Source: Arthrobacter sp. 9V
GTDB taxonomy: Bacteria; Actinomycetota; Actinomycetes; Actinomycetales; Micrococcaceae
Assembly (NCBI RefSeq): GCF_902506065.1
Contig: NZ_LR732912.1
Location: forward strand, 976,387-1,040,386
Length of the DNA: 64,000 bases
Direction of reading: 5' to 3'
In this document: positions 40,777 through 49,934 of the stretch, piece by piece
Numbering within the stretch: position 1 is the stretch's first letter
Layout of the letters: every line of letters starts with the position of its first letter
The notes under the pieces: model-generated
What the model was told of the DNA's origin: nothing
The model's database searches: none
Seen by the model: only the letters and a program-made list of their open reading frames with translations
Program-made: the position numbers and the translations under genes

Positions 40777-42861
40777 ATGAACACGACCATACGCAAGTGC
40801 CTCATCGGCACATGCTTTGCCGGGGGCATGATCGTCCTCAGCGCCACCGCGGCAAACGCCGCGGACACCACCAGCGGCAAGGACGGGCTCCTGTCCGGCA
40901 CGCAAGTGGTGGCGCCAGTAACAGCGCCGATCAGCCTCGGCGGAACCTCACTTGGACTGTTGGGGGATTCAGCAGCTACGACGTCCGCGCCGGCACCTGC
41001 TGCAGGTTCAGGTGCTTCTGCTCCAGCTGCCAGCACCAACGGTTCCAACAGCATCGGCTCCGGAACGCAGATAGTCGCTCCGGTAACGGTGCCCATAAAC
41101 CTGGGCTCGTCGTCAGTGGGTCTGCTGGGGGGCTCCACTGCGGCGAGCTCAGCCACACCTGCCGCTCCCGCACCTGCGGCGGCAACAAGTTCGACGCCGG
41201 CAGCCAGCACCAGCGGTTCCGACGGTATCGCCTCGGGAACCCAAGTAGTTGCGCCGGTGACTATTCCCGTCACGCTGGGAGCCACCTCCGCCGGTGTACT
41301 CGGCGACACGGTTGCTACATCATCAGCTCCTGCTCCGGCTCCCGCTGCGGTTCCGGCTGCGGCTCCGGCGCAGGCAACGACGTCGGGGGGAGAGGGTATC
41401 GCGTCCGGCGCTCAGGTAGTGGCTCCGATTTCGGTCCCTGTTAACATCGGAGCCACTGCCGTGGGTGTCGGCGGCGACTCATCCGCCACCTCCGGTTCCA
41501 CCGCCTCCGGCTCGGCTGGATCTGCTGGTACTACGGCTCCTTCTTCCGCTTCCGGTGCTTCGACTTCGGGTTCGGATGGTGTTGCTTCGGGTACCCAGGT
41601 TGTTGCTCCTGTGACTGTGCCGATCAGCCTGGGTTCCACCTCGGCTGGGCTGCTGGGTGACTCTTCCGCTACGAACACCGGGTCTTCCGGTACCACCGGG
41701 TCTTCGGCTCCGGCTTCGACCGGCACCACGTCGGGCAGCACCACCTCGGGTTCGGATGGCATTGGTTCGGGTACCCAGGTTGTTGCTCCTGTGACTGTGC
41801 CGATCAACTTGGGATCCACTTCGGCTGGTGTGCTGGGTGACTCCTCGGCCACGAACACCGGGTCTTCCGGTACCACCGGGTCTTCGGCTCCGGCTTCGAC
41901 CGGCACCACCTCCGGCAGCACCACGTCGGGTTCCGATGGCATTGGTTCAGGTACCCAGGTTGTTGCTCCTGTGACTGTGCCGATCAACTTGGGTTCCACC
42001 TCGGCTGGTGTGCTCGGTGACTCCTCCGCCACGAACACCGGAACCGTTCCGACCGGCACCACCGGCGGAACCACTCCGACCGGCGCCACGTCGGGCAGCA
42101 CCACCTCGGGTTCGGATGGCATTGGTTCGGGTACCCAGGTTGTTGCTCCTGTGACTGTGCCGATCGACTTGGGTTCCACCTCGGCTGGTGTGCTCGGTGA
42201 CTCCTCCGCCACGAACACCGGCGGAACCGCTCCGACCGGCACCACGTCCGGCAGCACCACCTCCGGCAGCGACGGTATCCTTTCCGGCACTCAACTGATC
42301 ATTCCGATCACGGCTCCGGTAACCATTGGTTCCACCTCGGTGGGAATTGGAGGAGGATCCACGGGCACGGTGAATCCTCCGGTTGTGAACCCGCCGGTTG
42401 TTACTCCTCCTGTGGTTACGCCTCCGGTTGTGAACCCGCCGGTCGTTACTCCTCCGGTTGTGAACCCGCCGGTAGTTACTCCTCCTGTGGTTAACCCGCC
42501 GGTAGTTACTCCTCCTGTGGTTAACCCGCCGGTAGTTACTCCTCCGGTTGTGAACCCGCCCGCCGTCAACCCGCCTCTTGGTGGTGGTCTTGACGCTGGT
42601 GGAGAAACGGGAATCAACGCTCCTGTGGGCACCACGAACACTGGTGTTGCCGCCCAAACCAGCACAACCAGCACCGTGGCGGTCCAAAGCGCCCACCAGA
42701 GTGCACGGACCGCGGCAGCTTCCACCGCCGTCGGAAGTGCCAACACCCTGGCTAACACGGGCCTGAACGGTCAGTGGGTTCTCATCGCAGGAGCCCTGCT
42801 CCTGATGGGGCTGGTGCTGGCAGCATTCGGTCGCCGCAAGGCAGTGGCTAACCGCCGCTAA
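40777..42861 (+). CDS. Chaplin-like repeat protein with LAxTG wall-sorting signal
   Basis: A 694-residue secreted protein. Signal peptide (MNTTIRKCLIGTCFAGGMIV, cut after ANA). Nine repeats follow, each with (I/V)xSGTQVVAPVTVPINLG and STSAGVLGDSSAT, joined by Ser/Thr/Gly/Ala linkers. The pattern resembles chaplin domains (VxAPVxVPxNxxGNxxGV) but the paired cysteines are absent. Then VVNPPVVTPP repeats (about 530-610) and a sorting signal: LANTG, membrane helix WVLIAGALLLMGLVLAAFG and RRK tail, as used by class E sortases. ATG 40777 has AGGAGAG 7 bp upstream. Likely a hydrophobic wall-coating protein. Confidence 0.78.
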   Translation: MNTTIRKCLIGTCFAGGMIVLSATAANAADTTSGKDGLLSGTQVVAPVTAPISLGGTSLGLLGDSAATTSAPAPAAGSGASAPAASTNGSNSIGSGTQIVAPVTVPINLGSSSVGLLGGSTAASSATPAAPAPAAATSSTPAASTSGSDGIASGTQVVAPVTIPVTLGATSAGVLGDTVATSSAPAPAPAAVPAAAPAQATTSGGEGIASGAQVVAPISVPVNIGATAVGVGGDSSATSGSTASGSAGSAGTTAPSSASGASTSGSDGVASGTQVVAPVTVPISLGSTSAGLLGDSSATNTGSSGTTGSSAPASTGTTSGSTTSGSDGIGSGTQVVAPVTVPINLGSTSAGVLGDSSATNTGSSGTTGSSAPASTGTTSGSTTSGSDGIGSGTQVVAPVTVPINLGSTSAGVLGDSSATNTGTVPTGTTGGTTPTGATSGSTTSGSDGIGSGTQVVAPVTVPIDLGSTSAGVLGDSSATNTGGTAPTGTTSGSTTSGSDGILSGTQLIIPITAPVTIGSTSVGIGGGSTGTVNPPVVNPPVVTPPVVTPPVVNPPVVTPPVVNPPVVTPPVVNPPVVTPPVVNPPVVTPPVVNPPAVNPPLGGGLDAGGETGINAPVGTTNTGVAAQTSTTSTVAVQSAHQSARTAAASTAVGSANTLANTGLNGQWVLIAGALLLMGLVLAAFGRRKAVANRR
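41575..42290 (+). repeat. Tandem repeat inside the chaplin-like gene
   Basis: 180-bp units (60 residues) align at 41755, 41935 and 42115, with near-identical DNA. Earlier units are more diverged. Unit number is likely to vary between strains. Confidence 0.85.
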
Positions 42862-42890
42862 GCCAAGGAAGTAATCTCACATCGCATGTA

Positions 42891-42926
42891 GTTGTTGCGG
42901 CTCCGGCCTTCCGGAGCCGCAACAAC
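42891..42926. terminator. Terminator hairpin after the chaplin-like gene
   Basis: GTTGTTGCGGCTCCGG (42891-42906) pairs perfectly with 42911-42926 across a CCTT loop. No T-run. Confidence 0.7.
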
Positions 42927-42989
42927 TGCGAGCATCCGGCCGAACTTCCGAACTCTCGAACTCCCGCGCACCCACTTCCGCGCTCTCCC

Positions 42990-43640
42990 ATTGGTCATCG
43001 CTACCGTACCCGCCGATCGCCCCCGTAACCTCTGGTGCGGTTGGCGGGAAGTGGTGCGATCCGGACCACGAAGGGGAGCGTCGGGCGGTAAAGGGTGCGC
43101 CACGGGGTCGGTAGGAGCTTCCAGTCCTGCAAGCCACTCCCAACGCCCGACCTAACGCCCGACCCCTTTGCCCGTCGCTACCGTACCCGCCGATCGCCCC
43201 CGTAACCTCTGGTGCGTTTGGCGGGAAGTGGTGCGACCCGGACCACGAAGGGGAGCGCCGGGCGGTAAAGGGTGCGCCACAGGGGTCGGTAGGACCTTCC
43301 AGTCCCGCAAGCCACTCTCAACGCCCGACCCCTTTGCCCGTCGCTACCGTACCCGCCGATTGCCCCCGTAACCTCCGGTGCGGTTGGCGGGAAGTGGTGC
43401 GACCCGGACCACGAAGGGGAGCGCCGGGCGGTAAAGGGTGCGCCACGGGGTCGGTAGGAGCTTCCAGTCCTGCAAGCCACTCCCAACGCCCGACCTAACG
43501 CCCGACCCCTTTGCCCGTCGCTACCGTACCCGCCGATTGCCCCCGTAACCTCTGGTGCGTTTGGCGGGAAGTGGTGCGCTCCCGGCAACGAAGGGGAGCG
43601 CCCAGCGGTAAAGGGTGCGAGCCCTCGAGCAGAACCGTGA
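42990..43640. repeat. Four-copy intergenic repeat of 166-177 bp
   Basis: The sequence CTACCGTACCCGCCGAT begins at 43001, 43178, 43344 and 43521. Each unit goes on with CCCCGTAACCTCTGGTGCG, then GGCGGGAAGTGGTGCG, a GAAGGGGAGCG block and a GGTAAAGGGTGCG block. Units differ by an 11-bp optional part. No convincing gene in this 800-bp gap. The GTAACCTCTGGTGCG core also occurs at 49.9 kb. Confidence 0.88.
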
Positions 43641-43681
43641 AACGTAATGCTGCCCCTCCACGTAGAGGGGGCGGTCATAGG

Positions 43682-44908
43682 ATGAAAGGGATGACCACCA
43701 CCCAAGCAGACAAAACCTTCAGCCTCCGCAGCGTAGCCCTACCCGCATTTGGGCCGGCTGTGCTCTTCTGCATCGGCGAAGGGGCCGTCCTCCCGGTCAT
43801 AGCGCTCTCGGCGCGCGACCTCGGCGCATCGGTGGCGGTATCGGCATTGATCGTGACCTTGATCGGGTTGGGCTCGTGGCTATTCAACATTCCGGCGTCG
43901 ATCATCACCGAGAAATTCGGTGAGCGTTGGTCGATCGTCGGAGCCGGCGCTGTGGGTGCGATTGCCTTGGGCGCGGCAGCGTTCGCCCCGCAAATGGAGC
44001 AGGGACTATGGCTGTTGGCCGCGTCCATGACGTTGGTGGGTATGTCGGCCAGCGTCTTCAACCTAGCAAGGCAGAAGTTCCTCACCGAGGCAGTCCCGGT
44101 CATGTTCCGCGCGCGAGCCCTCTCAACCTTGGGCGGTGTAACCAGGATCGGCCTTTTCATCGGGCCGTTCGTGGGTGCGGGCGTCATGCAGTTCGCCGGG
44201 ATCAGCGGTGCGTATTGGGTGGGCTTTGGCGGCATGATGGCCGCGGCCGTTTTGTCGCTCAGCATCCCTGACCTGGTCGCCCCCGGAACATCCGACGGCG
44301 GTCCACGGCCTCCTGCGTCCACCTTGCGGAGCGTCGCGGTTTCCCATGCGGGTGTGTTCCTGACGGTTGGTTTCGGCATCCTGCTCTTGAGTGCATTGCG
44401 AGCATCGAGACAGGTAGTCATCCCGCTGTGGGCGGACAACCTGGGGCTCGACGCCACGCATGCATCACTCATCTTCGGCCTGTCCGGAGCGATCGACATG
44501 CTGGTGTTCTACCCCGCCGGGAAACTCATGGACAGGAAGGGGCGTCAGTGGGTTGCCATTCCCTCAACGTTGATCATGGGAACCGCGCTGATTTTGGTGC
44601 CTTTCACCGCAGGGTTCGTCCCGCTCCTCTTGGTGGCCTTGCTCATCGGGTTCGGCAACGGCATCAGCTCGGGGCTCATCATGACGCTTGGTGCAGACTT
44701 CTCGCCGGACAACGGCCGGAGCCACTTTCTGGGGATCTGGCGATTCATGGCCGACTCAGGCGGCACCGGAGGACCCGTGTTGCTGTCCGGCTTAACGGCT
44801 GCATTCTCATTGTCGGCGGGTGTCTGGGCCACTGGCGTACTGGGCTTCGCAGCGGCGGTGGTGTTCGCCGTCGCCATTCCGCGGCTGAAGCACCGGCGTA
44901 ACTATTAA
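43682..44908 (+). CDS. MFS transporter
   Basis: A 408-residue protein with 12 predicted membrane helices, beginning FSLRSVALPAFGPAVLFCIGEGAVLPVIAL. Motif-A-like LFNIPASIITEKFGERW follows helix 2, and the second half has DMLVFYPAGKLMDRKGRQWVAIPS, the repeat of this motif. Typical of drug-efflux-like MFS_1 proteins. ATG 43682 is preferred; ATG 43691 is close behind. It follows the repeat region, so likely has its own promoter within the last repeat copy. Terminator follows. Confidence 0.85.
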   Translation: MKGMTTTQADKTFSLRSVALPAFGPAVLFCIGEGAVLPVIALSARDLGASVAVSALIVTLIGLGSWLFNIPASIITEKFGERWSIVGAGAVGAIALGAAAFAPQMEQGLWLLAASMTLVGMSASVFNLARQKFLTEAVPVMFRARALSTLGGVTRIGLFIGPFVGAGVMQFAGISGAYWVGFGGMMAAAVLSLSIPDLVAPGTSDGGPRPPASTLRSVAVSHAGVFLTVGFGILLLSALRASRQVVIPLWADNLGLDATHASLIFGLSGAIDMLVFYPAGKLMDRKGRQWVAIPSTLIMGTALILVPFTAGFVPLLLVALLIGFGNGISSGLIMTLGADFSPDNGRSHFLGIWRFMADSGGTGGPVLLSGLTAAFSLSAGVWATGVLGFAAAVVFAVAIPRLKHRRNY

Positions 44909-44915
44909 TCATTTT

Positions 44916-44938
44916 AGGAGCGGCTTCCTGCTCCTTTT
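44916..44938 (+). terminator. Intrinsic terminator of the MFS gene
   Basis: AGGAGC (44916-44921), 8-nt loop, GCTCCT (44930-44935), then TTT. Confidence 0.6.
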
Positions 44939-45072
44939 GGAGCGCACCGCAGAGGCCTTGAAACCTGAAATGGTTGGTTTGCTCCCCTGAGGAGGGCTAA
45001 AGGTTTACGCCAAGCCGAGAGAGACTCACAGGGAATTCGCAGGAAAGTCCAAACTGTAGCTAAACTCATGCT

Positions 45073-45096
45073 GGCCGCACTCTCGCGGCCATTTTT
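45073..45096 (+). terminator. Terminator-like hairpin in the leader of the S8 protease gene
   Basis: GGCCGC (45073-45078), loop ACTCTC, GCGGCC (45085-45090), then ATTTTT. It lies 40 bp before the protease start and after about 130 bp of non-coding sequence, so it may act as an attenuator. It could also be part of a structured leader; no known riboswitch class fits. Confidence 0.5.
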
Positions 45097-45135
45097 CCGC
45101 GCTCTTGGGGGCGTTTGAGCAGAGGGCGCTGTTTC

Positions 45136-47955
45136 ATGCAGATCCGACGGAGAGCCAGTATGCGCTCTCAAGTAATTCTTGCCGGCATTATCGCAATTGT
45201 TGGAGCTGCCCTACCGGCGCTCCCGGCCATAGCGGATGAGACCCCGGTACCTGTGCCCAGTGCGGCACCACGGACTATGTCCACCGAATCCTCGGTCCTT
45301 CCCACCGACCAATTCATCGTGAAATTCAAGGAACGCGCGGGCGTGCAATCGCTTGACCGGAAATCATCCTTGAACCGAGCCGCTGGAACACTTGGTGTCC
45401 CCGTGGAAGCCGTACGCACCCTTGCCACAGGTGAAGAGGTGGTGAAAACGGACAAGAAGCTCGGTGCTCAAGAGGCGGGTGCACTGGTCTCCGCGTTAGC
45501 CGCTGATCCCAGCGTTGAGTACGCCGAACCGGACGTCATCATGAGGCCATTCGCTACACCACCCAACGACCCGTTGTACTCCTACCAATGGGCGCACAGC
45601 AGCGCCGCCAGCGGCGGGATGCGGGTCCTCGGGGCATGGGATGTCAGCCAGGGGACAGGGAGCGTGGTTGCGGTCATCGATACCGGAATTACAAACCACT
45701 CAGATCTGAACGCCAACATTTTGCCTGGCTATGACATGATTCACGATCCTTTCGTTGCCGGTGACTCCAACGGACGCGATTCGAATCCGGCAGATGAGGG
45801 CGACGCCACCTACTACGGGGAGTGCGAGCCCGGATGGCCCGGTTATGCTTCCTCGTGGCACGGAACCCATGTGGCTGGACTTGTGGCAGCTGTTGCGGGA
45901 AACAATAAGGGCGTCGCAGGCGTGGCTCCGAAGGCGAAAGTTGTTCCAGTGCGCGCACTGGGCATCTGCGGCGGATACGCTTCCGACATCGCAGACTCGA
46001 TCGTTTGGGCTGCGGGCGGAACTGTTTCGGGAGCCCCGGCCAACGCGAATCCAGCGAACGTCATCAACCTGAGCCTCGGCGGCCTTGCGCCCTGCTCCAC
46101 TATTTACCAAAACGCAGCAGATTTTGCCCGGAGCAAGGGCGCCTCAGTTGTGGTGGCTGCGGGCAACGAGGGCGTCGACGCATCAAAGGTCAGCCCTGCC
46201 AACTGTAAGAATGTGCTGGTGGTTGGTGCGAGCACACGCGATGGGCTCAAGGCGTCGTACTCCAACTTCGGCATAAATGTAGACGTCGCAGCTCCCGGCG
46301 GAGACATGACCAGCATCGGTTCCGACGGAATCCTGTCCACACTCAATGACGGTTCGGTTACCCCTAACTCCGAGGGCTACTTCTACATGGAGGGCAGCTC
46401 CATGGCCGCCCCGCAGGTAGCGGCGGTGGCAGCAATGATGTATTCAACATTGCCTGCTCTAACGCCTGCAGATGTTGAGCAGAGGCTCAAGGCCAAAGCT
46501 CGGCCAATCAACGGCTGCGGCTGCGGAGCCGGCTTGGTTGATGCTAACGCCACTCTTGCCAACCTCGCTGCTGAGGCTGCACCGATCACAGCGGGCACCC
46601 CCACAATTTCAGGCGAGGCTGCTGTCGGCAAGTTGTTGACTGCTGAACCTGGCAACTGGGGCAACACCTACGATGCCACGTGGAACTATCAATGGAACCG
46701 TTGGGGGACACCCATTCCCGGAGCAACCGGCCCCGGTTTTTGGGTGACAGAGGATGACTACCAAGCCACCATCACGGTCACTGTTACTGCCACCAAGAGG
46801 TTCGTACCGGCCGTTTCCGCAACCTCGGAGCCGACAGCTCAGGTGGCTCCAGGGACCTTGTTTGGTAGCGTGCCTGTTATCACGGGCTCGGCATACGAGG
46901 GAAGCACTCTGACGGCCAACCCGGGTACGTGGGGCCCGGCCCCTGTGGACTTGACATATAGTTGGACCCGCAACAAGCCTGGCACCACCGGTCAGAACGT
47001 ATCCAACGCGCCTAGTTATACCCTGACCAGTGAAGACATCGGCAGCACACTCTCAGTGCACGTCATGGGATCCAAAACCCCTTACTCACTGTTGGACATG
47101 TTCAGCCAGCCGACAGCTGTTGTAGTTGCCGCTGACAAGGCTGTAACGCCTGAAGCCGTAGTGTTCGCCGAAGCTCCGTACATGGGCAACGATCGCTTCA
47201 CCATTCCGGAGTCAGAGACCATGGACTACCAGGTAGATGGCAAAACGCTCCAAGCCGGAACCCACCCCGCTCGAGGACAGGCCAAAATTACGGCCGTTCC
47301 GAAGAACGGTTTTGCAGTGCTCAACGGGGCGACTTCGGAGTGGAAAGCATACTTCAGCGCAAAGGGACCGGAATTTACGGCGCCTGCGGTTTCACCCTTC
47401 CGGGACGTGGCAACCACCCAGCAGTTCTACAAGGAAATGTCCTGGCTTGCAGACCGCAAGATCTCTACCGGTTGGATAGAGGCGGACAAATCCGTCTCAT
47501 ACCGACCGGTGACTCCCATCAACCGTGACGCAATGGCAGCATTCCTGTACCGTGCGGCCGGCTCGCCGGACTACACACCTCCCGCACAATCCCCCTTCAA
47601 GGACGTTGCAACCACGCAGCAGTTCTACAAGGAGATGGCATGGTTGGCAGAAACCGGCATTTCATCCGGGTGGACTGAGGGCGGGGCGCGGTACTACAAA
47701 CCGCTGACCCCGATCAAACGCGACGCGATGGCTGCCTTCCTGTACAGGTTGGTCAACAAGCCCGACTATGAAGCGCCGATGAATCCACCTTTCAAGGACC
47801 TTGATTCAGGCCAGCTGTTCTACAAAGAAATGGTCTGGATGAGCGTTGCGGGAATTTCCTCTGGCTGGCAGCTAGGGGAGAACAATTACTGGTACCAGCC
47901 GATGGAGCCCATCAACCGCGACGCCATGGCAGCGTTCCTTTACCGTTTGCCATAG
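45136..47955 (+). CDS. Secreted S8 (subtilisin-like) protease with two Ig-like and three SLH modules
   Basis: A 939-residue surface protease. Signal peptide to about residue 33 (PAIADE), I9-type propeptide (QFIVKFKERAGVQSL, VEYAEPDVIMRP) and catalytic domain with D182 (VVAVIDTG), H242 (HGTHVAG), N344 (AAGNEG) and S422 (GSSMAAP). Six or more cysteines in the catalytic domain. Two Ig-like repeats (GTPTISGEAAVGKLLTAEPG and GSVPVITGSAYEGSTLTANPG) follow; then three SLH modules (FRDVATTQQFYKEMSWLA and so on). Probably processes wall proteins or degrades extracellular protein while bound to the wall. ATG 45136 chosen; ATG 45160 is also plausible with GGAG 8 bp upstream. Confidence 0.9.
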   Translation: MQIRRRASMRSQVILAGIIAIVGAALPALPAIADETPVPVPSAAPRTMSTESSVLPTDQFIVKFKERAGVQSLDRKSSLNRAAGTLGVPVEAVRTLATGEEVVKTDKKLGAQEAGALVSALAADPSVEYAEPDVIMRPFATPPNDPLYSYQWAHSSAASGGMRVLGAWDVSQGTGSVVAVIDTGITNHSDLNANILPGYDMIHDPFVAGDSNGRDSNPADEGDATYYGECEPGWPGYASSWHGTHVAGLVAAVAGNNKGVAGVAPKAKVVPVRALGICGGYASDIADSIVWAAGGTVSGAPANANPANVINLSLGGLAPCSTIYQNAADFARSKGASVVVAAGNEGVDASKVSPANCKNVLVVGASTRDGLKASYSNFGINVDVAAPGGDMTSIGSDGILSTLNDGSVTPNSEGYFYMEGSSMAAPQVAAVAAMMYSTLPALTPADVEQRLKAKARPINGCGCGAGLVDANATLANLAAEAAPITAGTPTISGEAAVGKLLTAEPGNWGNTYDATWNYQWNRWGTPIPGATGPGFWVTEDDYQATITVTVTATKRFVPAVSATSEPTAQVAPGTLFGSVPVITGSAYEGSTLTANPGTWGPAPVDLTYSWTRNKPGTTGQNVSNAPSYTLTSEDIGSTLSVHVMGSKTPYSLLDMFSQPTAVVVAADKAVTPEAVVFAEAPYMGNDRFTIPESETMDYQVDGKTLQAGTHPARGQAKITAVPKNGFAVLNGATSEWKAYFSAKGPEFTAPAVSPFRDVATTQQFYKEMSWLADRKISTGWIEADKSVSYRPVTPINRDAMAAFLYRAAGSPDYTPPAQSPFKDVATTQQFYKEMAWLAETGISSGWTEGGARYYKPLTPIKRDAMAAFLYRLVNKPDYEAPMNPPFKDLDSGQLFYKEMVWMSVAGISSGWQLGENNYWYQPMEPINRDAMAAFLYRLP

Positions 47956-47980
47956 CTGCTCGTGGAGGTCGCTGCTTCGT

Positions 47981-48058
47981 GACCCTCTTTGAACAAACAA
48001 CGGCCGCAGAACAACCCCATCAGGTTGTTCTGCGGCCGTTCGGCTTTGAAAGAGGGTC
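47981..48058. terminator. Long bidirectional terminator
   Basis: An 18-bp perfect stem (47999-48016 with 48023-48040, AACGGCCGCAGAACAACC) is enclosed by a second stem (GACCCTCTTT with AAAGAGGGTC, 47981-47990 and 48049-48058). It separates the convergent protease and acyltransferase genes. Confidence 0.85.
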
Positions 48059-49409
48059 AGGAAGCCGCAGGCCCCGTTGCAATAGTCCTCGGGGTCTTCC
48101 ACGCCCGGTCCGGGACTTTGCCGGACACCATGGCCACAGCGATCACCAGGAGCACAAGTCCCCAGGTGGCATTTGAGACGTCCAGCGCCGACCTCATCAC
48201 CACGAACGGCGGAATGATGGCCAACACGGTTCCGAGGGCAATACGCCACATGGCCGGCCGGACCGCACCCGGTGCCAGCGCCGTGCTGGCAAGTTCGAGC
48301 CGGACCAGCGGGGTGGACACAAGCAGCACCAGCGCCCAGGCTGCAACATAAAACAGCGGCCGGCTGAGCCACCACTCGGTGCTGGCGGGCTCGGGGAACG
48401 GCAGGCGAAGGACCAGCGCAATCCCAAACATCGCGATGATCAAAGGCAGGTGCCACAGATAGATGGTCATCGCCCGACTACCCACCACGAACATCACTTT
48501 CTGCACCCAGCCAACCCGGACGCATCGCTGCAGGACCGGATACGCGGCTTTCACTAGCAGGATGTGTGCCAGCCCAACCAGAATCAGCGGAAACATTGGC
48601 GGGTTCTGGCTGGTCAGCATGTCCACCGGATACGGCCCGGCATGCGTGAGCGGAACCATCACGGCATAGCAGCCGGCAGCGGCCACAACCAGCTTCCACT
48701 TGGCGAAACGGTCAAAGAACCCATCGGCATAGAAGAACCCCAGCTGTTGCAGAAGGCCCCACACAAACACCATGTTCAGCAGACCGATCGGGTTCGAGTC
48801 GAAACCCCACGGATTGCGCTCCAAGCCCAAGCGAAGGACATCAACGACGACGGCGACAGCGGCCAGCGCTGCGACAGTCCGGTACGGCGCTGCCTCGTGA
48901 AACTTGGCCATGGTGGGAACCATTGCCTGGCAGATCAGGTACGCGGCCAGGAACCAGAGCTGCACTCCGGCACCCGCAGCGATTACGGCGAGCAGGTCCG
49001 CGGGGACACCGGCCGCCGTCGCACTCCACAACGCTATGGCGAGAAAAATGTACAGGGCGACCGTAGGCCGCACCAGTCGCAGCACCCGGTTCCTGAGGTA
49101 GTCGCCGCCGTCACCGCCCTTGCGTTTCAGGCTGCGCCATGAGGTGAGCGATGCGAAACCGCCCACGATGAAGAACAGCGGCATAACCTGGCCGAACCAG
49201 GTACCTTGGGCGAACCAGCTCAGGGACGTCAGGGGATTGCCCACACCAATGCCGGAGTCACCAACGCTGATCCCCATCATGAGCAAGTGCACGGCAACAA
49301 CGGCAAACATGCAGGCTACGCGGATGAAGTCCACCACCAAATCGCGGGAAGCGGGGGCGGCGGCCGGTGCGGTGTTCCGGCGCGAGGTGAATCTGAAGGT
49401 AGATGACAT
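48057..49409 (-). CDS. Acyltransferase family 3 (AT3) membrane protein
   Basis: A 450-residue protein with about 10 membrane helices. The start RDLVVDFIRVACMFAVVAVHLLMMG holds the AT3 motif R...D..R..A...V...H; then PLFFIVGGFASLTSWR and RNRVLRLVRPTV (the R..R..RL..P motif). AT3 proteins O-acylate glycans or other envelope molecules; OafA/OatA are well-known relatives. ATG 49409 has AGGAGC 5 bp upstream. Position at the edge of the surface region agrees with modification of a wall glycan, but target is unknown. Confidence 0.85.
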   Translation of the reverse strand: MSSTFRFTSRRNTAPAAAPASRDLVVDFIRVACMFAVVAVHLLMMGISVGDSGIGVGNPLTSLSWFAQGTWFGQVMPLFFIVGGFASLTSWRSLKRKGGDGGDYLRNRVLRLVRPTVALYIFLAIALWSATAAGVPADLLAVIAAGAGVQLWFLAAYLICQAMVPTMAKFHEAAPYRTVAALAAVAVVVDVLRLGLERNPWGFDSNPIGLLNMVFVWGLLQQLGFFYADGFFDRFAKWKLVVAAAGCYAVMVPLTHAGPYPVDMLTSQNPPMFPLILVGLAHILLVKAAYPVLQRCVRVGWVQKVMFVVGSRAMTIYLWHLPLIIAMFGIALVLRLPFPEPASTEWWLSRPLFYVAAWALVLLVSTPLVRLELASTALAPGAVRPAMWRIALGTVLAIIPPFVVMRSALDVSNATWGLVLLVIAVAMVSGKVPDRAWKTPRTIATGPAAS

Positions 49410-49631
49410 GGAAGCTCCTGGGATTAGCCACTGTTTATCCATCGATTGGAATAACTGTAGCCCATGAGGAGCAGGCAGTCACGTAATGCTCAGAAAAGTT
49501 GGTGCAGCCAGGGTGGGATCGGCCTCGCCGGGCGTAGCCTAGAAGAGGACCTCCGCCCCGATTAATCGAGTATCTTCTCCAGCGCACATGGCGCATCTCC
49601 CGCGAATCCACCCCCCCACCAATGAAGGGCA

Positions 49632-49901
49632 GTGCTGATCGTTGTGCACATCAAAGAATTTTGGGACCAACTCTCGCCCGACACGCAGCAATGGCTCATA
49701 GACAACCCGGGAACCATGATTGTGCCGCGGACAGTCACTGCGATCATCAATGGCGAAACGGGGGAGGACGAGACTATGGACGCCCATGGCGGCACCGCGC
49801 TCACTGAAGAGGATCGTCTCTTCATTCACGAGCAGGCTCGACTCGGAGCTGCATCTTCCGATGAGCCCAAGTTCTTCGACTCGGTCGGCCCGGAGGACTA
49901 G
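49632..49901 (+). CDS. Small hypothetical protein, possible paralogue of the one at 2.1 kb
   Basis: An 89-residue protein: HIKEFWDQLSPDTQQWLIDN, then PGTMIVPRTVTAIINGE, a Gly/Asp/Glu loop and LTEEDRLFIHEQARLG. It has the same layout as 2063-2293. GTG 49632 is the longest start; GTG 49644 begins just before the shared part. GAAGGG lies just upstream. Function unknown. Confidence 0.55.
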   Translation: MLIVVHIKEFWDQLSPDTQQWLIDNPGTMIVPRTVTAIINGETGEDETMDAHGGTALTEEDRLFIHEQARLGAASSDEPKFFDSVGPED

Positions 49902-49934
49902 GCCCAGGCCAGCGCTCCCTTTTCCGCGGATCGC

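Noticed and set aside
41412..42290. Long minus-strand open frame within the chaplin-like gene
   Set aside because: It mirrors the repetitive codons of the plus-strand gene, lacks a start context and gives a Val/Glu/Pro repeat with no family features.
44985..45096. c-di-AMP (ydaO) or c-di-GMP riboswitch before the protease
   Set aside because: Position would fit, but the conserved core sequences of these classes are not present.
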